Source: Phytohabitans kaempferiae
GTDB lineage: Bacteria > Actinomycetota > Actinomycetes > Mycobacteriales > Micromonosporaceae
NCBI RefSeq assembly: GCF_042433955.1
Contig: NZ_JBHLUH010000003.1
Span: 62,001 to 126,000, forward strand
Reading direction: 5' to 3'
DNA: 64,000 nt
Shown here one piece after another: positions 16,424 to 24,429 of this stretch. The position numbers were made by a program, and so were the translations under genes. The notes under the pieces are model-generated. The model searched no databases, was not told the origin of the DNA, and worked only from the letters and a program-made list of their open reading frames with translations. Each line of letters begins with the position of its first letter. The stretch's first letter is position 1.

Positions 16424-17068
16424 ATGGTGCACCTCATGCGCAAGTACGTCGTGATGGGCGTGCAGGGCAGCGGTAAAGGTACCCAGGCCGCGCTGCTCTG
16501 CCGGGAGTACGACCTCGTGCACATAAACGTCGGCGACATCTTCCGCTGGCACGTGCAGCACCACACCAAGATCGGTGCCCAGGTGCGGCGCACGATGTCG
16601 GCGGGCGACCTGATCGGCGACGACCTGGTCGAGTCGGTGGTCAGAGACCGCCTCCAGCAGCACGACTGGAACTACGGCTTCGTCGTCGACGGCTTCCCGC
16701 GCAACGGGCGGCAGGCGGAGTTCTTCCTGGAGAGCTTCGACATCGACGGTGTGATCCACCTCGACCTGCCCGACGACGAGGTGCACCGCCGCGTGCTCAA
16801 CCGGCGGCTCTGCTCCCTCTGCGGCATGGACTACAACCTCATCGCCGACCGCCCCGAGGAAGAGGGGAAGTGCGACGTCTGCGGTGGCGAGCTGATCACG
16901 CGAGCCGACGACACGCCCGAGGCGCTCGCCGCCCGGCTGCGTGACTACCACACCAAGACCAAGCCGGTGCTCGACATCTTCCGCCGTAAGGAGTACGTGG
17001 TGACGATCGACGCCCGCCCCGAACCGGAGGCCGTGCAGCGGGAGATCCGGCAGAGGCTCGGCCTCTGA
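16424..17068 (+). CDS. adk: Adenylate kinase with Cys4 zinc-type lid
   Basis: A 214-aa nucleoside monophosphate kinase, ATP + AMP = 2 ADP. The P-loop is at residues 12-21 (GVQGSGKGTQ), the AMP-binding region at GDIFRW and VDGFPRN, and the LID carries CSLCGMDYN and CDVCGGEL, a four-cysteine site that should bind zinc. It is away from any ribosomal protein cluster, where the standard actinomycete adk lies, so it is probably a second copy (inference). GAAGG lies 6 bases before the chosen ATG; another ATG follows at 16436. The stop overlaps the dehydrogenase start as TGATG. Confidence 0.88.
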   Translation: MVHLMRKYVVMGVQGSGKGTQAALLCREYDLVHINVGDIFRWHVQHHTKIGAQVRRTMSAGDLIGDDLVESVVRDRLQQHDWNYGFVVDGFPRNGRQAEFFLESFDIDGVIHLDLPDDEVHRRVLNRRLCSLCGMDYNLIADRPEEEGKCDVCGGELITRADDTPEALAARLRDYHTKTKPVLDIFRRKEYVVTIDARPEPEAVQREIRQRLGL

Positions 17069-18090
17069 TGCGCGTCGCGCGGCTGCACGGCGTCGGGGAC
17101 ATCCGCGTCTCCGACGAGCCGATGCCGGCGGTGGGTCCGGACGAGAGCCTGGTCAGAGTGACCGCCGTCGGCCTCTGCGGCTCCGACCTGCACTGGTACA
17201 CCGAAGGCGGCATCGGCGACGCGCGCCTGGCCCAGCCGCTCGTCGTCGGGCACGAGATGGCCGGCGTGGTCGAGGACGGGCCGAGGCAGGGCGAGCGGGT
17301 CGCGATCGACCCGGCCATCCCCTGCGAGCGGTGCGACCCGTGCGGTCGTGGCCACCGCAACCTCTGCCTCGCCATCCGCTTCGCCGGCCACGGCACGCTC
17401 GACGGCGGCCTGCGGGAGTACCTGGCCTGGCCGAGCGCGCGCCTGCACACGCTCCCGGACGAGCTGTCCGACGCCGACGGCGCGATGCTCGAGCCACTCG
17501 GTGTCGCGCTGCACTCGCTCGACCTGGCGCATCTGCGGCTGGGCATGACCGTCGGCGTCTTCGGCTGCGGCCCGATCGGGCTGTTGCTCGTGCAGCTCGC
17601 CCAGCTGATGGGCGCTCGCGCGGTGTACGCCACCGAGCCGCTGCCGCACCGCCAGCGCGCCGCCGAGGCGTTTGGAGCGTCGCTTGTGGACAATCCTGAC
17701 GGGCTCGACGTCGACGTGGCGTTCGAGGTGGCGGGCACCGACCCCGCGGTCGAGGCGGCGATGGTGGCCGCCGCTCCGGCCGCGCGCGTGGTGCTGGTTG
17801 GCATCCCGGACGGCGACACCACCACGTTTCCCGCCTCGGTGGCGCGCCGGAAAGGACTCACCATCGCGATGGTACGGCGGATGAAGGAGACGTATCCTCG
17901 CGCGATCGACCTCGTCCGCCGCGGGCTTGTCGACGTATCCACTGTGGTCAGTGCCCGTCATCCCCTCGACGAGACCGGTGACGCCTTCGAGGCCGCGGTC
18001 GCCCGCCACGGCCTCAAGGTGGTGGTGGAGCCGACTACTCCGGTGGCACCTGGCGAAGGTCCGGCCGCGGGCTCGGCGTCCCCCGCGTGA
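17068..18090 (+). CDS. Zinc-binding medium-chain alcohol/polyol dehydrogenase
   Basis: A 340-aa MDR-family enzyme closest in pattern to sorbitol or L-idonate 5-dehydrogenases. Catalytic zinc ligands are seen in GLCGSDLHW and GHEMAG. The structural zinc loop is PCERCDPCGRGHRNLC, with all four cysteines. The Rossmann motif is VGVFGCGPIGLL (about residues 163-174). It probably oxidises a sugar alcohol or sugar acid with NAD(P). It is translationally coupled to the adenylate kinase gene, an unusual pairing. Its 3' end overlaps the convergent patatin gene by 56 bases. Confidence 0.85.
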   Translation: MRVARLHGVGDIRVSDEPMPAVGPDESLVRVTAVGLCGSDLHWYTEGGIGDARLAQPLVVGHEMAGVVEDGPRQGERVAIDPAIPCERCDPCGRGHRNLCLAIRFAGHGTLDGGLREYLAWPSARLHTLPDELSDADGAMLEPLGVALHSLDLAHLRLGMTVGVFGCGPIGLLLVQLAQLMGARAVYATEPLPHRQRAAEAFGASLVDNPDGLDVDVAFEVAGTDPAVEAAMVAAAPAARVVLVGIPDGDTTTFPASVARRKGLTIAMVRRMKETYPRAIDLVRRGLVDVSTVVSARHPLDETGDAFEAAVARHGLKVVVEPTTPVAPGEGPAAGSASPA

Positions 18091-20629
18091 GCACGTCGCC
18101 GGGGCCGCCCTCGGCGAGGTTTCGCAGCAGCTCGTCGGCGGCCGGCCAGAACGTCGCGTCGCCCGGCTCGAACCAACCGGCCTCCGCGTCGCCCGGCGGG
18201 TCGTACGGGTAGTCGGCGCCGGCCCGCCGCAGAAAATCGTCGCGCCCGGCGAGGATGTCGGCGTAGTACGGCGCGCTCTCCCGCACCGCGCCGCGCAGCT
18301 CGTCCAGGTTGTCCAGTGTGGAGCGCAGGCGCAGCCACCGGTGCCGGTCCCACTGCTTCGTGTGCCCGAAGCGGCGGGTCAGCCGCGCCCCGGCGAGCGC
18401 GCCGCGCAGCGCCATCGAGGCGATGATCTCGCGAGGCATGTACAGGTTGGTGCCGCCCTCGTCGGCGCGCTGGCGTACCCAGGCGACCCGGCCGCGGTAG
18501 CCGGGCATCGCGGTCTGCATCGAGTCGCGCCACGACCGGGCGGTGTCCACGATGGACCCGACGAACGTGGTGCCGGCCGTCCCCAGGTCGGTCGCCGGCA
18601 CCACCGCCTGCTCCCAGTCCTGCGGCAGCCACACGTCCTGGTGCGGGAACTGGTAGGGATGCTGCCCGAGGTTGAGCCCGAACGTGGGCCACCGGGGCAG
18701 CGGCGAGTCGAAGAGGTGCACCGGGAAGTTGGAGGTGATGCCACCGTCGGAGAACCACAGCGCCTGCGCCCGTCGCCGGCCGTCCTCCGGCCACATGAGA
18801 CGGTTGCGGGCGTGGTCGAGGATGCCCCGGCCGAACTCGTCACCGATCTCCGTCGCGGGCACCAGCCGGTACAGGCGGATGCCCTTGAAGAGCGCGGGCA
18901 GCGCGAGGCTGAGCCGTACCGCGAAGATGACCGGGAGATTCCAGGGGTCGGGCAGCCGGTGCAGCGTGACCGCCTCGGCGTTGGGATCGGTCTGCGGCAC
19001 CGTCACCGGCGCGGGGTCGCGCATGGCCGCGATCACCTCCGGCGGGAAGACCGCGTCGTCGCCGTCGGCCAGGTCTTCCATCCGGAAGTAGAGCGTGCCG
19101 GCCTCCGGGTCGCCGGGCTCCACCGCGGTCAGCGGAAAGCGGTACGGGCGCTGGCGGGACAGGTCGGTCGTGATCAGTTCGAGGTTGACCAGCCGCCGTT
19201 CGGGATGGCGGGCGAGCTGGACGATCTCCGGCGTGGCCAAGGCGAGCGGCTTGAACGAGCGGCCCTGCCACAGGTGCCCGAAGCGGAGCACCTCGCCCTT
19301 CTCCAGCGCGGCCACCTCGCTGAGGCAGTCGCTCAGCCACGGGATCACCGCGCGCGACACGGTGGGCCGGGCGGCGCCGGCCAGAAACTCCGAGGGGCGG
19401 CGCGAGGTCTGCGGCGCCGCGCCGGCGAGCAGCCCGAAGTGCCGGCGGCCGACCCCCACGACGTACCGCCACGCGCTGGTCGCGACCACCGCGCCCATCG
19501 CCAGGCTGAGCGCCGCGCCGGCGAGCGCGCCGGCGACCCAGTCCCACCAGCGCAGCCAGGTGAGGACCGCGGTGACGGCGAGCACGACTGCCGCGCTCAG
19601 CGGGCGCCACAAGGAGTACGACAGCAGGCGCTTTTCGGTCTGGTGACGGCTGGAGACGCTGGTCAGCAACGTGAGCCAGCGCGGTGGCGAGGGCTTGGGG
19701 GAGCGGCTCGCGAGCGTGGGCACCAGCACGAGCACCGCGCCGACGCTGGCGAAGAAGAGGTAGAGGTCGAGGGCGGCCCAGCCGTACCGCCCCCAGCCGT
19801 GGTCACCGCCGGGCCGGTCGACCGCCGGCCAGGAGGGCAGCCGCGCGCCGACCCACACCGCGAGCCAGAGCCCCATCGCGGCCAGCGCGGCGACCATGAG
19901 CTTGGACCACTTGCCGAACGCGAGCAGCAGCGCGAGCGCGCCGGCCCACACCTGCCGGCGCATGAACGCGGTGACCAGGGCGAAGAGGCGGCGGTCGCGC
20001 GGGCCGGGGCGGAAGAGCTGCGCCAGCCGGTACGCGTCGCGCTCGCCGCCCAGCTCCTCCGGCGACACCTCGGCCAGCCACGCGATCGTGTCGGACAGGC
20101 CCACGAATCCCGGCCGGACGTGGCCATCCCGCCGCTCCTCCTCGGACAGTGGCGCGTACGCCTCCGCCGGGAGTCGGCTGCTCCGCCCCACCTCGGCGGC
20201 GGCGGTCACGGCGGCGGCGATCGCCCCCGCCGAGGCGCCGCCCACGTTGCGTACGCGGAAGCGGCTCGCCACCTCGCAGACCGCGAGCGGATACACCACG
20301 CCGGACGTCGTGCCACCGCGCATGGTGAGGTCGACGCTGTGCCGCATGTACGAGCGGCGCACCTCCTCGGCCGCACCGTCCACCGTGTGCGGTGGCGCCC
20401 ACACCTCGGGCGGCGCGTCGGGCAGCGCGTACGTCTCCGGGTTGCCGTATCCGCCGACGAGCCCGGGCGGCGGCTCGTCCCACAGCCACTGCCGCCCGGC
20501 GGCCGGATCCGAGACGGAGAGTCCGGCGGGCAGGTCGTCGGCGCGCAGCAGGGTCGGGTACGGCACGCGCTCCTGGCCGATGAGCCGCTGGAGTGCGAGG
20601 CGTGCTTCACCGGAGCTTCGGACAGCCAT
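18035..20629 (-). CDS. Large patatin-like phospholipase with a membrane-spanning insert
   Basis: An 864-aa protein. The patatin elements are split. The oxyanion-hole strand is MRGGTTSGVVYP (about residue 103), the nucleophile elbow NVGGASAGA puts Ser near 133, and the DGG box with the catalytic Asp is SDGGITSNFPV near 628. Between them lie five or six hydrophobic helices, about residues 215-390, for example VWAGALALLLAFGKW and SLWRPLSAAVVLAVTAVL. An ordinary patatin has about 150-200 residues between Ser and Asp. It is expected to act as a membrane-bound lipid acyl hydrolase. The start is the ATG at 20629, 18 bases from the divergent ybaK-type gene, so the two promoters must be compressed or overlapping. 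Confidence 0.82.
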   Translation of the reverse strand: MAVRSSGEARLALQRLIGQERVPYPTLLRADDLPAGLSVSDPAAGRQWLWDEPPPGLVGGYGNPETYALPDAPPEVWAPPHTVDGAAEEVRRSYMRHSVDLTMRGGTTSGVVYPLAVCEVASRFRVRNVGGASAGAIAAAVTAAAEVGRSSRLPAEAYAPLSEEERRDGHVRPGFVGLSDTIAWLAEVSPEELGGERDAYRLAQLFRPGPRDRRLFALVTAFMRRQVWAGALALLLAFGKWSKLMVAALAAMGLWLAVWVGARLPSWPAVDRPGGDHGWGRYGWAALDLYLFFASVGAVLVLVPTLASRSPKPSPPRWLTLLTSVSSRHQTEKRLLSYSLWRPLSAAVVLAVTAVLTWLRWWDWVAGALAGAALSLAMGAVVATSAWRYVVGVGRRHFGLLAGAAPQTSRRPSEFLAGAARPTVSRAVIPWLSDCLSEVAALEKGEVLRFGHLWQGRSFKPLALATPEIVQLARHPERRLVNLELITTDLSRQRPYRFPLTAVEPGDPEAGTLYFRMEDLADGDDAVFPPEVIAAMRDPAPVTVPQTDPNAEAVTLHRLPDPWNLPVIFAVRLSLALPALFKGIRLYRLVPATEIGDEFGRGILDHARNRLMWPEDGRRRAQALWFSDGGITSNFPVHLFDSPLPRWPTFGLNLGQHPYQFPHQDVWLPQDWEQAVVPATDLGTAGTTFVGSIVDTARSWRDSMQTAMPGYRGRVAWVRQRADEGGTNLYMPREIIASMALRGALAGARLTRRFGHTKQWDRHRWLRLRSTLDNLDELRGAVRESAPYYADILAGRDDFLRRAGADYPYDPPGDAEAGWFEPGDATFWPAADELLRNLAEGGPGDVLTRGTPSPRPDLRQVPPE

Positions 20630-20647
20630 GCGGATAGTCTGCGGGGC

Positions 20648-21115
20648 ATGGCAAGTGCCGCGCTGCAAGCGCTCGACAGATCCGGTGTCGCCTATCGGAT
20701 CATCCGCCACGGCCCGGTGCACAGCCTGCCCGAGGCCGCCGAGGCGCGCGGCGTGGAGATCCCCGACGTGGTCAAGACCATCGTGGTACGCCGGGGCGAC
20801 GACGACTTCCTCTTCGTGCTCGTCCCCGGCGACCGGGTCATCTCCTGGCCCAAGCTGCGCACACTCCTCGGCGTCAGCCGGCTGTCCATGCCGGATGCCG
20901 CGTCGGCCAAGGAGGCGACCGGCTACGAGCGGGGCACGATCACCCCCTTCGGCTCGACCCGGAGCTGGCCGGTCGTCGCCGACGAGCGCCTGCGCGGGCG
21001 GGAGATCACGCTGGGCGCGGGCGAGCACGGGGTGGCGGTCGCGGTCGCCGCGGGGGAGGCCCTGGCCGCGCTCGACGCCACGTACGCCGACGTCACCGAC
21101 CCCGAGACGACCTAG
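20648..21115 (+). CDS. YbaK/EbsC-family aminoacyl-tRNA deacylase
   Basis: A 155-aa cytoplasmic protein of the bacterial Cys-tRNA(Pro)/Ala-tRNA(Pro) editing family. Conserved elements visible are KTIVVRRGDDDFLFVLVPGD with its Lys near 39, LLGVSRLSMPDAASAKEATGYERGTITPFG, and the C-terminal GAGEHGVAVAV. It clears mischarged aminoacyl-tRNAs in trans. The start is the ATG at 20648 with GCGGGG upstream; the very long open frame that contains it is a shadow of the patatin gene. It faces away from the patatin gene and has no obvious functional link to it. Confidence 0.87.
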   Translation: MASAALQALDRSGVAYRIIRHGPVHSLPEAAEARGVEIPDVVKTIVVRRGDDDFLFVLVPGDRVISWPKLRTLLGVSRLSMPDAASAKEATGYERGTITPFGSTRSWPVVADERLRGREITLGAGEHGVAVAVAAGEALAALDATYADVTDPETT

Positions 21116-21126
21116 TCGCAGCTCCT

Positions 21127-21152
21127 GTACGCTTGTACATGTACAGGTGTAC
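21127..21152. promoter_or_regulatory. 26-base palindromic operator of the SMR-TetR operon
   Basis: The two 13-base halves GTACGCTTGTACA and TGTACAGGTGTAC match as an inverted repeat at 11 of 13 positions, with the perfect core TGTACATGTACA. It ends 17 bases before the efflux gene start, next to GGAGG. This is the size and symmetry of TetR-family operators, and a TetR gene is second in the operon. Confidence 0.75.
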
Positions 21153-21168
21153 CAGATGGAGGCGACCC

Positions 21169-21492
21169 ATGGCGTACGTGTTTCTCGGGCTGGCCATCGC
21201 GGCCGAGGTGCTCGGCACCAGCCTGCTCAAGAGCACCGAGGGGTTCACCCGGCTCTGGCCGACGGTGGCGACGCTGAGTGCCTACGGGATGGCGTTCTTC
21301 ACGCTCTCCATGGCGATCCAGAAAGGGCTCCAGGTCGGCGTCGGCTACGCGATCTGGTCCGGGCTCGGCACCACGCTGATCGTCGTGATCGGCGCGCTCT
21401 TCCTGAGCGAGCCGGTGACCGCGACCAAGGTGATCGGCGTCGTGCTCGTGGTCGCGGGCGTCGTCGTCCTCAACCTCGGTGGTGCCCATTGA
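21169..21492 (+). CDS. Small multidrug resistance (SMR) efflux protein
   Basis: A 107-aa membrane protein of the EmrE/QacC family with four helices. The essential membrane-embedded glutamate is E13 (GLAIAAEVLGTSLLKSTEGF), equal to EmrE E14. Trp in the LWPTV segment and the YAIWSGLGT motif of helix 3 are also present. Working as a dimer, it would exchange protons for cationic compounds. GGAGG lies 6 bases before the ATG at 21169; the in-frame ATGs further upstream fall inside the operator. The stop overlaps the tetR TTG start. Confidence 0.9.
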   Translation: MAYVFLGLAIAAEVLGTSLLKSTEGFTRLWPTVATLSAYGMAFFTLSMAIQKGLQVGVGYAIWSGLGTTLIVVIGALFLSEPVTATKVIGVVLVVAGVVVLNLGGAH

Positions 21493-22022
21493 CCAAGCGT
21501 GACCCCGAGGGGCGCCGCCGCCGGATCGTGGAGGCGGCGAGCCAGCTCGTCGCCGAGGTGGGCGTCGCCGGGCTGACGCACCGGCTTGTCGCCGCTCGTG
21601 CGGAGGTGCCGCTCGGCGCGACCACGTACTACTTCGCGAGCCTCGACGACCTCTCCGCCGCCGCGCTCCAGCACCTGACCGACGAGACGGTGCGGGAGCT
21701 GGAGGGCTGGGCGGCGGCGCTGGCGGCCAGCGACCGTCTGCCGGCGACGCTGGCCGCGCTCACCGCCGACTACCTCGCCGACCGGAGCCGGGCGCTGCTG
21801 GAGACCGAGCTGTACGTGGCGGCCGCACGCCGGCCGGAGCTGCGACCGCTCGCCCTGGCCTGGGCGGACGGGCTGACCCGGGTCCTCGGCGCCCACGCCC
21901 CACCGGCGGCGGCGCGGGCGGCGGCGACCTTCCTCGACGGCGTACTGGTGCAGGCGCTGGTCCGGGACGAGCCGCTCGACCTGCCCGCGCTCGAAGCGTC
22001 CCTCACGAAGCTGCTGACCTGA
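21489..22022 (+). CDS. TetR-family regulator of the SMR efflux gene
   Basis: A 177-aa repressor. The HTH occupies about residues 8-55 (RRRIVEAASQLVAEVGVAGLTHRLVAARAEVPLGATTYYF broken at the turn). The Ala/Leu-rich C-terminal domain would bind the inducing compound. The TTG start at 21489 overlaps the SMR stop (TTGA), so the two are translationally coupled. It is expected to bind the palindrome at 21127-21152 and repress both genes. The ligand is unknown but is likely an SMR substrate. Confidence 0.85.
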   Translation: MTKRDPEGRRRRIVEAASQLVAEVGVAGLTHRLVAARAEVPLGATTYYFASLDDLSAAALQHLTDETVRELEGWAAALAASDRLPATLAALTADYLADRSRALLETELYVAAARRPELRPLALAWADGLTRVLGAHAPPAAARAAATFLDGVLVQALVRDEPLDLPALEASLTKLLT

Positions 22023-22046
22023 TCCGCTCCGGCGCGGCCCGGCCCG

Positions 22047-23051
22047 TCAGCCGATGGCGCGCAGCCGCGGCAGGAGGTCTTCGGCAAACTGGGTCAGGAA
22101 GCGCTCCTGGTCGTGCCCTGGCCCGTGGAAGACCAGGTGGTTGAGGCCGGCGTCGACGTAGGGCTTGATCTGCGCCAGCGCCTCGTCCGGGTCGGAGGCG
22201 ACGATCCACCGCTTCGCGACCTGCTCGATGGGGAGTTCGTCGGCGAGGCGTTCCATCTCCTCGGCGCTGTCGACGGTGTGCTTCTGCTCGGCGGTCAGCG
22301 ACAGCGGCGCCCAGAAGCGCGTGTTCTCCAGCGCGGCGGCCGGGTCGCGGTCGTACGACAGCTTGATCTCGATCATCTTGTCGATGCCGCCGGCGTCCCG
22401 CTCGGCCGCCGCCGCGCCCTCGGCCACCGCTGGCATCAGCTTCTCCGTGTACAGGTCCATGCCCTTGCCGGACGTGCAGATGAAACCGTCGCCCGCGCGG
22501 CCGGCGTACTTCGCGACCAGCGGACCGCCCGCGGCCACGTAGATCGGGACCGGGCGCTCGGGACGGTCGTAGATCCGGGCGTTGACCAGCTTGAAGTGCT
22601 CGCCCTCGAAGGTGACCTCGTCCTTCGTCCACAGGGCGCGGATCAGGCGCACCGCCTCGCGCAGCCGGGCGTAGCGCTCCTTGAACTCGGGCCACCGCAT
22701 GCCGGAGACAGCGATCTCGTTGAGCGCCTCGCCGGTGCCGACGCCGAGGATGACGCGGTTGTCGTGGAGCAGCGCCATCGTCGCGAACGCCTGCGCGATG
22801 ACCGCCGGGTTGTACCGGAACGTGGGCGTGAGCACGCTCGTGCCGATCCGTACCCGTCGGGTCCGCTCGCCCACCGCCGTCATCCAGGAGAGGGCGAACG
22901 GGGCGTGGCCGCCCTCGTGCCGCCACGGCAGGAAGTGGTCCGAGCTGAAGACGCTGTCCAGGCCGACCTCTTCGGCGCGCACCGCGTACTCGACGAGTTG
23001 CCGCGGCCCGAACTGCTCCGCCGATGCCTTGTAACCGATCGTGAGGCCCAT
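22047..23051 (-). CDS. fgd: F420-dependent glucose-6-phosphate dehydrogenase
   Basis: A 334-aa luciferase-fold enzyme that oxidises glucose 6-phosphate to 6-phosphogluconolactone while reducing cofactor F420. Long stretches match mycobacterial FGD1 as I remember it: GYKASAEQF, SDHF with the active-site Asp-His, the WRHEGGHAPF loop, LTPTFRYNPAVIAQAF, GVGTGEALNEIA, and KRWIVASDPDEA near the C-terminus. Length also fits. It supplies F420H2 to F420-dependent reductases. The gene is divergent from the PadR gene and shares the 140-base gap with it. Confidence 0.92.
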   Translation of the reverse strand: MGLTIGYKASAEQFGPRQLVEYAVRAEEVGLDSVFSSDHFLPWRHEGGHAPFALSWMTAVGERTRRVRIGTSVLTPTFRYNPAVIAQAFATMALLHDNRVILGVGTGEALNEIAVSGMRWPEFKERYARLREAVRLIRALWTKDEVTFEGEHFKLVNARIYDRPERPVPIYVAAGGPLVAKYAGRAGDGFICTSGKGMDLYTEKLMPAVAEGAAAAERDAGGIDKMIEIKLSYDRDPAAALENTRFWAPLSLTAEQKHTVDSAEEMERLADELPIEQVAKRWIVASDPDEALAQIKPYVDAGLNHLVFHGPGHDQERFLTQFAEDLLPRLRAIG

Positions 23052-23140
23052 GACCCGTCCCCTTTCGCCCGCCCGGGGTCAACACCTGAACCGTACGGCG
23101 ATCTTGTCAGCCGTGTCGCGGGAGGGGCGAGCCACGTCGA

Positions 23141-23172
23141 TATACGCCGGGGGTATATACGCGAGGTATACG
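23141..23172. promoter_or_regulatory. Tandem TATAC boxes, candidate PadR operator and promoter
   Basis: Three TATACG repeats start at 23141, 23156 and 23167. They include the palindromes GTATATAC (23153-23160) and GTATAC (23166-23171). They lie 20-50 bases before the padR ATG, in the gap shared with fgd. PadR regulators typically bind such AT-centred palindromes, so autoregulation of the padR-ABC operon is likely. Confidence 0.6.
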
Positions 23173-23191
23173 CTCAGGTTATGCTTCCGGC

Positions 23192-23719
23192 ATGAGTGTT
23201 CCGTTGACCCTCCTCGGCCTGCTCGAGCGGGAGCCCAGCCATGGCTACGACCTCAAGCGCGACTACGACGCCTTCTTCGGGCGTGGCCGTCCACTGCCGT
23301 TCGGGCAGGTCTACGCGACCCTCGGCCGCCTGGCCCGCGACGGCAAGGTGGTGATCAGCGAGGTGCAGCCCGGCGTCGGCCCGGAGCGCAAGCGTTACGT
23401 CATCACCGAGCAGGGCGCGACCGAGTTCGACGCCTGGCTGACCGAGCCGCTCGAGGCCGAGCCTCACCTCCAGTCGGTGCTCTTCACCAAGGTGGTGCTC
23501 GCCCTCATGCTCGGGCGGCCCGCGCAGGATTACCTCGATCGCCAGCGCGGTGCCCACCTGGAGCGCATGCGCGAGCTGACCGAGATCCGGCGCAGCGGCA
23601 GCCTGGTCGACGCGCTCCTCGCCGACCACGGCCTCTTCCACCTGGAGGCCGATCTGCGCTGGATCGACACGACCGCGGCGCGCCTCGACGCCCTGGCCGC
23701 CGAGGTGGTGAAGCGATGA
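23192..23719 (+). CDS. PadR-family transcriptional regulator
   Basis: A 175-aa protein. The winged helix covers about residues 1-80 (LTLLGLLEREPSHGYDLKRDY, then PFGQVYATLGRLARDGKV and RKRYVITEQG). The C-terminal helical part belongs to the VirR-like type and serves for dimerisation. The stop overlaps the ABC ATPase start (ATGA). It probably represses its own operon from the TATAC boxes upstream and is released by a compound the ABC system handles. Confidence 0.88.
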   Translation: MSVPLTLLGLLEREPSHGYDLKRDYDAFFGRGRPLPFGQVYATLGRLARDGKVVISEVQPGVGPERKRYVITEQGATEFDAWLTEPLEAEPHLQSVLFTKVVLALMLGRPAQDYLDRQRGAHLERMRELTEIRRSGSLVDALLADHGLFHLEADLRWIDTTAARLDALAAEVVKR

Positions 23720-24429
23720 GCGGCGGCGCGCGGACGGCGGAGGGCGGCGTGATCATCGAGGCGCGTGACATCGTGCTGTCGTTCGGGCAGACCCCGGCAC
23801 TGCGCGGCGCCAGCGTGGCGGTCGCGCCCGGCGAGATCCTGGCAATCATGGGCCCCAGCGGCTCGGGCAAGTCGACGCTGCTGCACTGCCTGGCCGGCAT
23901 CCTCGTGCCCGACTCCGGCGAGGTCCACTTCGACGGCCGCCGGGTCGACAGCATGGACGAGACCGGCCGCAGCACGCTGCGTCGCGACAGCTTCGGTTTC
24001 GTGTTCCAGTTCGGCCAGCTCGTGCCGGAGCTGACCGCCGAGGAAAACGTCGCGCTGCCACTGCTGCTCGCCGGTGCCCGGCGCGACGCCGCGCTGCGGC
24101 AGGCCCGGCCGTGGTTCGGCCGGCTGGGGCTCGACGGGCTGGAGCAGCGCCGCTCCGGTGAGCTGTCCGGTGGGCAGGCGCAGCGGGTCGCACTCGCCCG
24201 CGGCCTGGTCGCCAGCCCCAAGGTGCTCTTCGCCGACGAGCCGACCGGTTCGCTCGACTCGCTCACCGGCGAGCAGGTGATGGACCAGATGGTCGGTGCC
24301 GCGCGGGAGCACGGCACGACGGTCGTCGTGGTCACGCACGAGGCGCGCGTCGCGGCGTACGCGGACCGTCACGTCATGGTCCGCGACGGCAAGGTGGCCG
24401 CGCTCGCGCCGGAGCGAGTGCTCTCGTGA
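23716..24429 (+). CDS. ABC transporter ATP-binding protein, LolD/MacB type
   Basis: A 237-aa ATPase. Walker A GPSGSGKST is at residues 46-54, the Q-loop in FGFVFQFGQL, the signature LSGGQAQRVALARG near 152, Walker B VLFADEPTGSLDS, and the H-loop VTHE. The FVFQ and DEPTGSLD patterns are those of ATPases paired with FtsX-like permeases, which drive mechanotransmission across the membrane rather than simple transport. It overlaps padR by 4 bases and the permease by 4 bases. Confidence 0.9.
   Translation: MSGGARTAEGGVIIEARDIVLSFGQTPALRGASVAVAPGEILAIMGPSGSGKSTLLHCLAGILVPDSGEVHFDGRRVDSMDETGRSTLRRDSFGFVFQFGQLVPELTAEENVALPLLLAGARRDAALRQARPWFGRLGLDGLEQRRSGELSGGQAQRVALARGLVASPKVLFADEPTGSLDSLTGEQVMDQMVGAAREHGTTVVVVTHEARVAAYADRHVMVRDGKVAALAPERVLS

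Noticed and set aside
17927..21115. Plus-strand open frame of 1062 codons
   Set aside because: Only its last 155 codons (from 20648) encode a real protein, the YbaK deacylase. The rest is a shadow of the minus-strand patatin, with Arg/Gly/Pro-rich composition and no domain.
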